A stretch of 64,000 nt of DNA from Pollenia angustigena (Eukaryota > Arthropoda > Insecta > Diptera > Polleniidae), in contig OV884060.1 of NCBI GenBank assembly GCA_930367215.1, positions 207,517,253 through 207,581,252 on the forward strand. The letters run 5' to 3'. Position 1 is the stretch's first letter; each line of letters opens with the position of its first letter. Both the position numbers and the translations under genes were made by a program. Under the pieces are notes generated by a model, which did not search any database, was not told where the DNA came from, and saw nothing but the letters and a program-made list of their open reading frames with translations. Shown here piece after piece: positions 1 to 11,548 of this stretch.

Positions 1-550
1 AATAGTTCAACAAAATAACCACAATACTAATTATTGTTAAAGCTAAGGCACGAGCTCTATGTGTACATTTGTCCTTCAAGTTGTGCTGAAAAAGGTCAAC
101 AGAAAAGAGAAAGACAAAGTGAAAAAACAAAAAAATGTACTTGGACTTCAAAAAAAATTCTTGACGAAAGTACGAAAAAACAGAAGTAAAGGAAAAAACA
201 TGTAAAATCAATTAAAATGGATAATCATTCAGGAAAGCAAATTTCGATCTACCAAATGTTAAAATACAATTTGGTTTAAGGATTGATGTTTGACTAGTGA
301 CGTCAGCAGTCGTCGATGGCTGCGAGTGTAAGACGGCAAATCCATCTGAGGAGATCGAGTGGTTGCGATCGAAACATGTCATGGTAACCTGCCGGCCAGG
401 GTTCGAGCCCGAGCCACGTCAAGAATGAAAGATTATCAATAACAATTTTAATTGATTTTCATGTTGTAAAATTCCTTTCTTCATAAAAATAATTTAATAA
501 AAATTAAATTTCATGAACTTAAGCCTAATTAAAAATATTAAAAATAAAAT
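1..550 (+). repeat. Dispersed copy of the 567-bp B-A-B repeat family
   Basis: This copy matches the tandem unit found in en intron 1 (24233-28390) along its length. The window opens inside module B (its last ~35 bases, ending near 32). Module A follows, with the tRNA-like stretch at about 300-425 and the B-box-like GGGTTCGAGCCC near 398-409. A second, diverged module B runs to about 550. It differs from the intron array at many positions, so it is an older insertion. The 5' part lies outside the window. A DINE-like element abuts its right end. Confidence 0.75.
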
Positions 551-1009
551 GAAATATTTATTATACCCTTCACCACAATTAGTTGTGAAGAGGGTATACT
601 AAGTTTGTCATTCCGTGTGAAACTTTTTTATTACTCATCTCAGGCCCCATAAAGTATATATATTCTGGGTCCTTGAGTAATTCTAAGTTGATTTAGCCAT
701 GTCCGTCTGTCTTTCCGTCTGACCATATGTACGTTTGTTGAAAACACGCTCACTTTCGAAAAACTTTAATAAACAAAGTTGGTGTCAAATTGCTTGTAGT
801 TATCCTAAACAGTTTGGGATTTAAATCCAGCACAATCGGTTTAATAGGATCAGAGCTATGAATCAAAATGTGGAACCACTACCCAAAAAAATTGATAATT
901 TTCTTACAAAAACTAACATAAATGGTGGGAAAATGCACAGAATGATATAAGATTTTGCAAAATTTCGTTTTATTCAACTGGAAATCACGCTCTAAAATTT
1001 CCATAATTT

Positions 1010-1560
1010 ACCCTAGGCCCCATATAAGCCCTACTCCCGGAAAACAGTATAGTAAGCCTTAAACCCTAATTAACAATGCTATCATAACAAATTTTGGCAC
1101 GTCACAGTTAAATAGGACTAGAAATGACACTATTAAGTTTCCTGAAGATCCGTCCATAATATACCATAGGCACCATATAAAACCTACTTCCGGAAAACAG
1201 TTTAGAACGCAAAAAAACGTAAAAAAATACTATCATACCAAAATTTGGTACATCAAAGTTTTATAGGACTACAAATAAGACTGTAAAATATCGTGAAGAG
1301 CGGTTCATAATTTATAAAGTACATCACAGTTTTATAAGACTTGAAATGACACTGTTAAATTTCGTGAAGATCGGTCCATACTTTACCCTAGGCCCCATAT
1401 AAACCCTATTCCCGGAAAACAGTTTAGTTCGCCAAAGTTTGATAGGACTATCAAAGTTTGATAGGACTAGAAATAACACTGTGAAATTTCGTGAAGATCG
1501 GTCCATAATTTACCCTAGGCCCAAAATAAAGCCCACTCTGGTAAAATAACTAAGAACGCC
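1010..1560 (+). repeat. Central degenerate tandem repeats of DINE-like copy A
   Basis: Three to four diverged repeats share the phrases TATAGGACTAGAAATGACACT, CGTGAAGATCGGTCCATA and CCGGAAAACAGTTTAG, at spacings of roughly 100-150 bp. The same phrases occur twice in the reverse-oriented copy at 19797-20050, so the central repeats belong to the element. Confidence 0.6.
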
Positions 1561-1894
1561 TAAAACCGTAGCAGATATAGATTTTGCGGTAAACTTTCTT
1601 CCAGATAAGCTTCATATGGCCAACAAAAATGTTATGCGATTTTGTGATATTTACCTTAGATCCCATTTTAGCAGCCTTCTGAAATTCACTGCAAACGCTA
1701 AAACTAATTGCTCCGCTGTATTAAAATTTATGTTTTTTAATACCAGAAATCACTCTGCAGAATTTTGGAATGACTGGTACATAGCTTACCATGGCTTCAA
1801 TATAAATTGACCTCCTGAAACTCATTTAAGTTCAGCTTAAACTGTTCCGAATCATGATATTTTACTCAAGCTATTTAAAATTGCTAAAAAAGCA

Positions 1895-2170
1895 TTAAGG
1901 CTCAACCATAATATGCATAGCCTTGCTTAACCTACTGTCAAAAATTATCAAAAACTCTCTCAAATGTACTTAAAAACAAAAACCAAATAAAAAAAACATT
2001 TGATTCCGTACGGAATGTGCGATTAGATTCGCACCTTGCTTAAGCAAATGACAGTTTCATTAAACTTAGAAAAAAGTTTCCTTAAGTTCAATATGGTTTG
2101 CCTCATATCATTTGCATGTATTCGCACATTTGATTAAGCCAACTTAAGCACATTTTGGTTGGGCCTTTAA
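1895..2170 (+). mobile_element. TTAA-flanked MITE, copy 1 (inserted in a DINE-like element)
   Basis: TTAA occurs at both ends (1895-1898 and 2167-2170). Imperfect terminal inverted repeats begin GGCTCAACCATAATATGC on the left and, reverse-complemented, GGCCCAACCAAAATGTGC on the right. A TTAA target is typical of piggyBac and some other superfamilies. It is about 268 bp and non-coding. Related copies are at 15090-15356 (inverted) and 45104-45365 (left end degraded). Confidence 0.75.
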
Positions 2171-2932
2171 ACTTTCTGATTGTCGGTCAATAATTTTATA
2201 TATGTCTAAACCGCACCCAATTTTAATGCAGATGTTTGTTTTTATAAAGATTAAAATAACAACTAGACATCATATAGATATTACACCTAAAACATTCGAA
2301 CTGTCGGTGGAGGGTATCAAAGATTCGGCACAGCCGAATATAGCACTCTTACTTGTTTTAATATTCAAATTGCTGTTTGCGCCAAAAACACGTAAGCGAA
2401 AAATTTCCCTAGAGTTACATGTAAGTAGCATATTTTTTCAAAAAATCTTTGTTCACGCTTCAGCGAGTCGCAATGCCATGATTTGTAAAAAGAAACATTT
2501 TGTTTTAAAACCCATTTCAAAAAGTTACTTTTAAAAGTTGTTGGCACTTTCGTGGTTTAAGAAGAAACTCGACGATATTTACATTATAAAATCGTACCAC
2601 CATTGATGGATTTTATAAAAAGAAATTAACAAATTGAAAAAAGTATTTGTCTTTTTTAACTATATTTTGGAAATTCGTTAAAATTTACGGATCTTGATTT
2701 TATCTGTTTGACAGATTTTTACTTTTTTGTTTTGTTTTAACTGTTACTTTATATATGAAATTCTTTGTTTAATTTTAGTGATTTCTGTAAAAATACTAAA
2801 ATTTTACAGGTGTAAAATTCACTTTTATCGCAATCTTACTTTTTGAGATCGTCGTTCTCGGTATCGAATCGCTTGTATCGAAATTTGCGATCATGGTATT
2901 CCTAACGAGAATATTATCTATATATTAACATC

Positions 2933-3668
2933 CACACCCAGAGAAAAAACATGTTTAAATATGGTCAACTCCAACAAAACAATTTTTAAAGAAAATTGTT
3001 AACATACAATAAAATCCAACCATATTATTGTTATCGACAACCATATTATGGTTAAATTAGGCCACCATCAAGAAACCAGAACCATATCGATGGTTTTCTT
3101 CCGCAACCACGTAACTCAATTTTTTCAGATTTTTGGTTTTAACTTGAAAAATAATCAGTAAATACCGCCTTACAATTTTGCAATTTTTTTGTTTGGCGGA
3201 ACATCGGAATTTTTCCTAATTCTTGGATTATAAAAGAATATATAGCAAAAAGTTTCAAACATTTGGTAAAAAAAAGAGTATTTTGTCTCTCCTGAAAAGT
3301 AGTTGTTTTTGAGTTACGAGGTTGCGGAAGAAAACCATCGATATGTTTGTTTGCCTCTAAATATGTTATGGTTTAATGTGACAAACGTTTGTTTTAAAAT
3401 TTACAATAGTATTTTCCTCTTTTCCAAGAGCAACATGCTATGGTTGAAAACCAACAATGCTATTATTAGTTTTAAACATATTTAAGTTATTAATAACCAT
3501 AGCATGTTCTGAGGCATGGTTGTGGCTTCTTGATGGTGGCCTAATTTAACCATAATATGGTTGTCGATAACAATAATATGGTTGGATTTAATTATATGTT
3601 AACAATTTTCTTTAAAAATAGTTTTTTTGGAGGTGACCATATTCAAACATGTTTTTTCTCTGCGTGCA
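2933..3668. mobile_element. Foldback element with about 150-bp terminal inverted repeats
   Basis: The left arm starts CACCCAGAGAAAAAACATG. The right arm, reverse-complemented, starts GCACGCAGAGAAAAAACATG. The arms stay similar through the AACCATATTATTGTTATCG and AATTAGGCCACCATCAAG phrases, giving about 150 bp of inverted repeat around a non-coding core. It is related to the larger element at 4693-7958, which has the same outer ends. Confidence 0.75.
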
Positions 3669-4759
3669 TATGAGATTTTTGTCTTTAAGGCATTTTAGGG
3701 TCGCTAAATTGTTTATTAATGTTTACACTTTAACTTTAAGCTAATGTGATATTTTTGGGACGTATTTTATCTTAATACCAACATAATTTAAGTACACAAG
3801 GAGTCTAATTTGGAAAGCAGTTGTTATGGGGAATATGTGCAATTATATACCAATTCTCACCATTTACATAGACTTCTTTCTTAGTGCAATTAAAATCACT
3901 CAAAAAAGTGATTCTGTATATTAAAAGATTGGTCCAAATTTCTATGTTTAACACAGATCGCCAAGCACGTAAATACGTATGTATATACATAATTGCTTTT
4001 TCTTTAATTTTGCTTATCAGGGATGTTCTGAAAATCACTTTAACTCAAATCACGTGATTTCAAATGACATGTGCTTTAAAAAAAACACAAGTATTATATA
4101 GGTCTTCCTTTTTTTTGTGTTTCGATGTGATTTTCAACTGTCGAAAGTGCAACGATAATGACAGCATGATTTGTCCCACAATTTAAGAGTAAAAATTAAA
4201 TACAGTAGATATTTGAAACAGAAAAGCCAGAATTTCGCCAAAAAAATATTTTTTTAATTTGCTGCGAAAGCTCCTCTAGGCATCAAAAAATTAAAGATAA
4301 AAATATATAAAATAAAAACGCTGCAAAAGGCTCTTTTACCTTTATTATAAAAAAAATACTGCAAAATATGCAAAAATATGCACCAACAAATCTATGCCAA
4401 AATGAATAAAAAGCTCTAAAACGGATAACTATATTGTTTTTGCCTACATTGTTTGCACAAGGAAAAACATGCAGTTGCATATTTATGGTTTCCCTGGAGA
4501 TGATCATTGAACGATTTCAAAACGATCGTTTTTAAAAGGTGTGATATAACATTTAAAAGAATATAGAGAATGGAAATAAGAAGAAAATGTATTAGAAATC
4601 AATCTTTAAAATACTGAACACGATATTATCGATTTTAAATCTTATCGTTTTCTAAAACAAATTTTATTACCTAACCGATTAGTTCACTTCTACACCCTGA
4701 GAAGAAACCTGTTTAAATATGGTCACGTCCAACAAAACTATTTTTAAAGAAAATTTCAA

Positions 4760-5490
4760 ACATATATGGTTGTGGCTTCTGTTTGGAGGACTAATATAAC
4801 CATAATATGGTTGTCGGTTACAACAATATCGTTAAATTAAACATAATATGTTTCAAATGTTCTGATGGAGGACTAATTTAACCATGATAAGGTTGTCGGT
4901 TACAATAATATCGTTAAATTAAACATGAAATGAGAATTTATCACATTTAAACGTAACCTTGTTAATTAATTTTTTGAATCCCAAGAAAAACTTTGATAAA
5001 CATAATATGTTTAAAATTTTCTGATGGAGGACTAATTAAACCATAATATGGTTGTCGGTTACAATAATATCGTTAAATTAAACATAATATGTTTAAAATT
5101 TTCTGATGGCGGACTAATTTAATCATAATATGGTTGTCGGTTACAATGATATCGTTAAATTAAACATGATATGTTTAAAGTGTTCTGATGGAGGACTAAT
5201 TAAACCATAATATGATTGTCGGTTACAATAATATCGTTAAATTAAACATGATATGTTAAAAGTTTTCTGATGGAGGACTAATTAAACCATAATATGATTG
5301 TCGGTTACAATAATATCGTTAAATTAAACATAATATGTTTAAAATTTTCTGATGGAGGACTAATTTAACCATAATATGGTTGTCGGTTACAATAATATCG
5401 TTAAATTAAACATAATATGTTTAAAATTGTCTGATGGCGGACTAATTTAACCATAATATGGTTGTCGGTTACAATAATATCGTTAAATTA
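4760..5490. repeat. ~82-bp minisatellite made of two palindromes per unit
   Basis: The units carry AAACATAATATGTTT and AACCATAATATGGTT palindromes, the phrase TTCTGATGGAGGACTAATT, and GTCGGTTACAATAATATCG. TTCTGATGG starts recur near 5101, 5182, 5266, 5347 and 5430 (spacing 81-84). Related units follow at about 7470-7545 and 7800-7890, on the other side of the nested insertions. Confidence 0.8.
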
Positions 5491-6308
5491 AAGATAATCA
5501 GCCGTATTCATAAAAAGTTCTTATTTTAAGCTTATTGTATGTAATAACTATCAAACGCTTTTTGTCTTATAAACCTCCTATAAAAATTTGTATTCATAAA
5601 CGCACATTAACATCTCTTTTACTATTAACTGTTTGTGGCGATTTTGTGTTTAAGTATGGCAACTTTCTTTATATTTTGCTGCCATTTTATTGCTAGTGAT
5701 GCATGAAACTTTTATTCGGTTAACATGATATTCTATTTATTAATATATTTTTTATAATTTAAGATCTTAAAAATTATTCTTATAATATAAAAATACATAT
5801 TATTTTAGTTTCTGAACAAAATTTTACCGAAAGGTAGTATACAAATGAGCCTTTTTTTAAATAAACGATAAGAAAGTATTCGAATGAAAAGTTTGTTTAC
5901 CTTTTATTTGCATCACTATTATTTTGATTGGTTATTTTCCTTATTTCTTTAATTTTTGGAGAACAATTCGTTCTTTAAAACATTAAAAATACTAATTGCA
6001 ATAATTATCAAACAGTAATTTCAATTTTTGGGAATACAAAATTTTAATTTTCAAAAGATTTTGCTATTCGTGCTTAATTCCCAGTTTTTATTATTGATAA
6101 AAACACTTGAAATTTATTGTTGATGGGATAAGCTATTCCTATGCGCATTTCACTGGTTGCTTAGGCCAGATCATCAGGAAACTTCATCCATCCTGATGAT
6201 CTGGCCTAGAACTTTAAATTGGTTGTCTAAAATAAAAAAAAATTAATTAAATGTATTAAACATCTCCATATTAATAAATAAAACGTTTTTTCCATTATTT
6301 TAAAACAT

Positions 6309-7250
6309 ACTAGCTTAACCCGGTGCGCTTCGCTACACTGCTTATACCACTTCTTCAGTTGAGAGATATTTAATTTATGCATCCTATGGAAGGTTTTTCC
6401 CCCCTGCGCCTTCCCGCTTTATTTTTATTTTCAAAAGTGTAGTATACCGTAAGAGAGACTTCTGCAAAGTTTGAACATTCTCACTATAAAAGTTCTGAAG
6501 ATATGCGATATTAACCATTGGCGTCCTATGGTGGGTACCACTTCCCCCGCTGCTGTTTTATTTCAATTTTGGGGCTCTGAAGATCCTACTGCCAAAAGCT
6601 CAACAAAATTCGTTCAGTGGCTCTTATTAATATTTCTATCTATGAGGGACACTGCTCCTCCCCTGTCTCTCCCGCCCATTTTTATATTGAAATTTATAGT
6701 TTACTATAATAGTAGCCTTAACCACGTTTTAAGACTCTCCCTTTAAAAGTTCTTCAGTTGAGCGATATTTAATATATGCATCCTCTGGGAGGTATTTCCC
6801 CCCTGCGCCTACCCGCTTTATTTTTATTTTCAAAAGTGTAGTATACCATAAGAGTGACTTCTACAAAGTTTGAACAGTCTCACTGTTACAGTTCTTAAGA
6901 TATGCGATATTAAACATTGGCGTCCTATGGGGGATTCAAATACCCCCGCTGCTATTTTATTTAAATTTCGGGGCTCAGAAGAGCCTACTACAAAAAGTTC
7001 AGCAAAATGCGTCCAGCGGCTCTTAAGATATGCGATAATTAATATTGGCATCCTATGGGGGGGTACCAATTCCCCTGCCCCTATTGAAAAAATAAGTAGC
7101 CTATTTCATTTTTAGGGCTCACGTGATGTTACTGTAAAAATTTCAGGAAAATCGGTTCAGTAGTTTCGGAGTCTATAAGCCGACAAACAAACAAACAAAC
7201 AAACAAACAAACATACATACAAACATTTTTCATTTTTATATATATAGATT
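6309..7250 (+). repeat. Dispersed ACTAGCTTAACCCGG repeat, copy 1
   Basis: It starts ACTAGCTTAACCCGGTGCGC and ends with AAATCGGTTCAGTAGTTTCG, an (ACAA)n/(ACAT) microsatellite and a TATATATA tail. An internal block of about 400 bp with CCATTGGCGTCCTATGG and CAAAAGTGTAGTATACC is partly duplicated. The second copy is at 56674-57484. Short ORFs in it are not convincing coding sequence. Class is uncertain; the simple-repeat tail is compatible with a non-LTR-related element. Confidence 0.6.
7183..7225 (+). repeat. (ACAA)n microsatellite
   Basis: An uninterrupted run of AAAC units followed by ATAC units, at the 3' end of the dispersed repeat. The same tail appears at about 57440-57465 in the second copy. 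Confidence 0.9.
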
Positions 7251-7547
7251 TCACGAAAATAATATCATAAAATGCAAACATTTATCAAAATGTAATTTTA
7301 TTTTTGGTTTAAAGAAGGGTAAATCCAACAATAAATTTTCATACTTTATGAATGGTTTATTAAAGGTTCAATAGACTATTTTTCGTTTATGAATACAACT
7401 TTAGCAACTTTCCTTAAATATGGTTAATTAATCATTAATAAGTTTTTATGAATACGGCTGACTATGTTTAAAATTTTCTGATGGAGGACTGATTAAACCA
7501 TAATATGGTTGTCGGTTACAATAATATCGTTAAATTGAACATAATAT

Positions 7548-7804
7548 CGAGCCCTAACAGCGAAAATAACGTAAGCGACATGATTTTCAATTTTCGTTTT
7601 TTTTAATAAATTCCTTCATTGGCAACAGTTGCATCATCTCCTAAAATATCATGGTCACATAATGTACCGTTACGATTTTATAGCAAAAACAATTTTAGTG
7701 TAAGCGACAAATTTCATACAAAATTAATATGAAACAAAACAAAAAAGCTCTCTCCTGTAAAATTTGATTTTTAGCGCTTACATTATTTTCGCGGTTAGGG
7801 GTCG
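7548..7804. mobile_element. MITE, 257 bp, nested in minisatellite
   Basis: The ends are inverted repeats of about 35 bp. Left begins CGAGCCCTAACAGCGAAAAT; right, reverse-complemented, begins CGACCCCTAACCGCGAAAAT. Both continue with AACGTAAGCG or AATGTAAGCG. It is flanked by ATAT on both sides and splits an AACATAATATGTTT palindrome of the host minisatellite. Confidence 0.75.
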
Positions 7805-7959
7805 ATATGTTTAACATTTTCTGATGAAGGACCAATTTAACCATAATAAGGTTGTCGGTTACAATAATATCGTTAAATTAAACATTATATGTTTAAAATT
7901 TTCTTTAAAAAAAGTTTTGTTGGAAGTGACCATATTTAAACATGTTTTTCTCTGCGTGT

Positions 7960-9570
7960 AGGTTAGCTCTAGTTCAGTTCGAATTTAGATTAAGTTTCGC
8001 TTACAACATCCTTTGCTACACTAAAGATTTTTCAAGCTTTCTTGTTATAATTTATAATTGTTTTTATTTTTTTCTTAAGAATATAATTGAAAATTTCATT
8101 TTTCCTGGGAAGGTACTTACTTTTTACAGAGCAGTTTATTTAAATTAATGTGTGCACACATTTAAATCAATTCTCAATAGCTACAACGAAATTCTAAACG
8201 AAAAACAAATATAATGACATCTACTTAAATTCCAATAAGACATACAGCAACATTTCATTTATATTTACAACATCATGATGAACTTAATATTAAACTTTTC
8301 CAATGGTCTCTCCATTAAGACCATCATTAATTCCAGAAATAATGATTTAACATTTAACAGACAAATAGAAACGAACGGTCCTAAACAAACACAATCTCGA
8401 CTCTGAAATAAAACTGACCTCAAGTAGTTAAAAAGGTATTATGGAAAAGAAAAGGGTTTCTAAAAGCCAAATGTATCTAGATGCATGAAACACTTTTATT
8501 TACTTAAAGTATTTAATCATTATGAGAAACAACAAGACAAATAAAACGTAAAATTTGTTAAGAAAAACAAAAAAAACAATTTCTGGTCAAAACAAAATAC
8601 AAGAAGTGCTAAGTGATGGCGCTAAGCTTAACAAATACTAGTTGTAAAATAAAACCCATTTAAATGGTCGTTTGTAATTTTTTATTTTATTATTTTATTT
8701 TTTTCATGTATTTATACTTATTTTTATTTGTTTATTTGCCTTGTGTACATATTGTTTAATGTAAAATGTTAAATATAGTTACTTGTAGCAAGTAGAAATA
8801 CAAATGTACTCGTTAAATTTTACATGCTGAAGGCGCCTCGTATGCAAATATGATCATATTTACTCATACAACTGAAAGCATCCATCCATGGGTAACAACT
8901 ATTGTTAACATTCATTGTAACAGTTTCAATTTTTTTTAAGAAAAAAAAAATTTTAAAGACGTTTTAAAAAATACAAATAAAAAATGAGATATTTAAAAAC
9001 ATGTACATAAGCCGACATTTGTTTATGTTTATCTGACAAATATGAGTATGTTGCTTGTAATTCGTCATCTATTCAAGAAGATCGTCTTCATCTTCATTAT
9101 CTATACCAAAAAACAAGATTAAAACTTAATTAGAGAGTAAATAAAAACGATAAACTAAATGAACTTAAAGATCTTCGACCAAAAGATCTCGTCTAAGAAA
9201 GTTGTTGTTCGTTTAAAAGTGTAAAAAAATACATTACTTATGTTTATTGTGCTGTCGTAATTAATCAGAAAAGACCTGCGCTGAGCGGCTGAGCCGAGCG
9301 GCTATAATTTTGTAGCCGTCGCCGTTGATGTTATAGTTTTATCCGGCTAAAATCCGAATTTAACCAGCGGCTAGCAATTTTTGCAACAAAACACTTGCGG
9401 CGTCAAATGAGATCGGCACAGGACTTGATGTTTGGTAAGCAAACAAAAAAAATTTGTTTGTGATTTGCGTCTGAAAAATGGAAAATAGTCAGGAAAGATC
9501 TAATTTAATTTATTAATTCATGGATAAGAATACATATGACTTTATGACACCTTTTGAATCCCCCAATAGT
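7960..9570. other. Unannotated AT-rich intergenic DNA
   Basis: No gene, RNA or element with definable ends was recognised. Short open frames lack recognisable domains and are what AT-rich DNA yields by chance. A GC-richer patch at about 9270-9430 has repeated GAGCGGCT and GCCG words without a recognised function. Confidence 0.5.
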
Positions 9571-9571
9571 T

Positions 9572-10361
9572 TATTATTAATACGATTTCCGTGTGACGTG
9601 CTAAATTCCAAATTTTTCATAGGGGGGGTGCTTTTATACCATGGGAGCATGATGGCTTTATCTCCCACTCAAAAGAGAGATAAACCTTTTTTTCATTCGA
9701 ATGGGAGGCAAAGCCATCATGGCCTTAGGACACATTAGTAATATTAGGAAATGGCTTTATCTCTCATTTCAGTTTTGAAGAACTTTTCCATTTTACATTG
9801 ATTAATAGTTTTCTTATTTTTATTTTTATATATTTTATTTTTTATATTTTAAGAGGTGATGATTTTCCCTTTTACTAAAGTTAAGTATTGAAATCTGGCT
9901 TACATACTAAAGTTTTTCTGCTTGGGGGCCTGCGGCCGCGCTTAGGGGTTTTTTCCTCCAGTAGGACCCGGCTTCGCTTAATAAAGTTTTCCTGCGTGCG
10001 TCACAAGAATAAAAAAATGTTTTTCAATGATAACGAAGGATTTTCTCTTTTACAGAATGTTTACACCATGCGTAACAATATTCTGGAAAAATATGGCTTT
10101 GCCTCTCATTTGGGAAAAAAATATGGATATATCTCTCACTTCGCAAAATTTTACATATGACCTTACCTCTTAATGATTGGGCAATAAGACCATTACGGCT
10201 TTATCTCCCATTCAATTGAGCAATAAAGCCATCATGGCCTTACCTCCCATGGTTAAAAAGCACCCCCCTTTTCATATATGACAAATACACTGAAATTTAT
10301 TGTTGAGGGAAAGCTAGCCTCTATGCGCATTTCACTGGTTGCTTAGGCCAGCTCATCACGA
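9572..10361. mobile_element. Fragment of the AAATTTATTGTTGA(T/G)GG family, split by a MITE
   Basis: TTATTATTAATACGATTTCC ... TTTTTCATA on the left and TATGACAAAT ... GGCCAGCTCATCA on the right are contiguous in the copy at 34163-34298. They are split here by the 647-bp element at 9622-10268. Other members are at about 6113-6210 and, as a long inverted repeat, at 16902-17298. Confidence 0.65.
9622..10268. mobile_element. hAT-like MITE with 8-bp target duplication
   Basis: The 8-bp sequence TTTTCATA flanks both ends exactly (9614-9621 and 10269-10276). Inverted ends begin GGGGGGGTGCTTTTATACCA (left) and, reverse-complemented, GGGGGGTGCTTTTTAACCA (right). Inside, a subterminal motif of the type ATGGCTTTATCTCCCATT recurs about six times in both orientations. 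The 8-bp duplication is typical of the hAT superfamily, and subterminal repeats are typical transposase-binding sites. Non-coding. Confidence 0.8.
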
Positions 10362-10613
10362 AAATTTTTCAAATACCAAAGTTTTTACAGATGTTTAAAT
10401 TCGTATGAATTTTGGCCAAATTTTGTTGTCTTTATTGACTTTTTACATTTCATTCATGGTAACGTTTTAAAATAGACTAAGATAAAAGAAAGATACATAT
10501 GGGCATTTCCTGGGGGCACGAACGTACGTTCGTACGCTTTTGATGTACAAATAATATAGAATACAAAACTTTTCCTAGCATTTTTTTGCGATTCAATAGC
10601 ATTTGGGTAGCTC

Positions 10614-11548
10614 TACACTGAAAGAAAAATGCTTCATATATTTAATGAATGATTTTCATAAAAAAGTTTTCCTTGGGTAAATGAAAATTTTCATTGTCTA
10701 AATGGAATTTCATAGGTTTGATGAAGTATTTTCGTTAAAATCGCTTCATTAGATTTCGTAATTATGTTAAAAATTTTCATTGGATATATGAAAACTTAAG
10801 TTTGTCCAAGTAAAACAAAAAAATTTTAATTGGGAACACAAAAAAACAATAAACAAACATAACTATATTCATAACTTAATACAAAATTATAGTTTCATTA
10901 AAAAAATGTTTAATTGTTATTTAAAAAATTTAAGATTTAATAACATCATACATCTAATGTTACATGTATGCCATTAAAGTTATGAAATCAAAAAAATTTT
11001 TTATAAAAGCAACATATTTCAATAATTGCCTTCATAAATTTAAATTTTCATTATGACAATAAAAATGTCATTGTAGTAATGAAACAAAAACTTTCAATCC
11101 ACTTTCAATCAACGTTGTTATTGTTATTATGGACAATTTAATCTCATATTTACGCCCTTAATTGAGAAAAAAACATAGTTTTTTTATACAAAAACTACAC
11201 TGCCCCGGTAGACTAGCTGGTAGTGAGCTAGTCTATCAGCACCGAGGTTGCATGTTCGAATCCCGCCAGAGACAGAAAAAAAATAAAAAATAAAATAAAG
11301 TAAAATAAAATAAGAAAAAAGAAAAAAAAAATAATTAAAAAAAATATAAAAAAAAAAATTTTACTTTATTGAAAGTATTCATCCAATGAATAATATTCAT
11401 GGATCTAATGTAATGTTTCATTAAGTCATTTTAATGAAACAGGTTTCATTGATCCAACGAAGCGCTGCATAGGTTCCTTTATAATGCAATTTTTCATGGG
11501 ATTAATGTCAAAATTCGTTAGTATTGCGAAGAAAATTCTTTCAGTGTA
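10614..11548. mobile_element. TACACTGAAAGAA MITE carrying a tRNA-like cassette
   Basis: It starts TACACTGAAAGAAAAATGC and ends ATTCTTTCAGTGTA, an inverted repeat of about 13 bp. The body is rich in ATGAAA/TTTCAT words in both orientations. A tRNA-like sequence followed by an A-rich tract lies at 11210-11365. Non-coding. Confidence 0.65.
11210..11365 (+). repeat. tRNA-derived SINE-like cassette with A-rich tail
   Basis: A-box-like TAGCTGGTAGTGAG (about 11216-11229) and B-box-like GTTCGAATCCC lie at tRNA-like spacing, followed by about 85 bases of A-rich simple sequence. The acceptor-stem ends do not pair, so it is not a working tRNA gene. The A tail suggests retroposition. Confidence 0.55.

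Larger units (their letters stand above)
562..2360 (+). mobile_element. DINE-1/Helentron-like non-autonomous element, copy A
   Basis: The 5' end has a short hairpin (TATACCCTTCACCAC ... GAGGGTATAC), then the blocks AAGTTTGTCATTCCG, AAAGTATATATATTCTGG and GATTTAGCCATGTCCGTCTG. The 3' end has a perfect hairpin ATTCGGC-ACA-GCCGAAT and finishes TAGCACTCTTACTTGTTTT. This order (5' inverted motif, central tandem repeats, 3' hairpin, short tail) is that of DINE-1 (INE-1) Helitron-like elements of flies. It has no coding capacity. A TTAA-flanked MITE interrupts it at 1895-2170. Class assignment is by structure and remembered similarity. Confidence 0.65.
5499..7460. mobile_element. Element with CAGCCGTATTCATAAAAA inverted ends, nested in a foldback
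   Basis: The left end reads CAGCCGTATTCATAAAAAG. The right end reads ...TTTTTATGAATACGGCTG, a near-perfect inverted repeat of about 18 bp. It interrupts the 82-bp minisatellite. It contains a further dispersed repeat (6309-7250) and a fragment of the AAATTTATTGTTGATGGG family near 6113-6210. No transposase is visible. Confidence 0.65.
4693..7958. mobile_element. Large foldback element with internal palindromic minisatellite
   Basis: Ends are CACCCTGAGAAGAAACCTG (left) and, reverse-complemented, CACGCAGAGAAAAACATG (right). Both continue TTTAAATATGGTCA and both are flanked by TA. The body is an ~82-bp tandem repeat. Two other elements are nested inside it (5499-7460 and 7548-7804). No coding capacity is visible. 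Confidence 0.7.

Noticed and set aside
2202..2534. 110-residue plus-strand frame
   Set aside because: It begins at the very end of the TTAA MITE/DINE-like element, crosses the DINE 3' hairpin and has no domain.
6471..7115. Open frames of 91, 81 and 79 residues around 6.5-7.1 kb
   Set aside because: They lie in a duplicated non-coding dispersed repeat, and the similar frames are due to that duplication.
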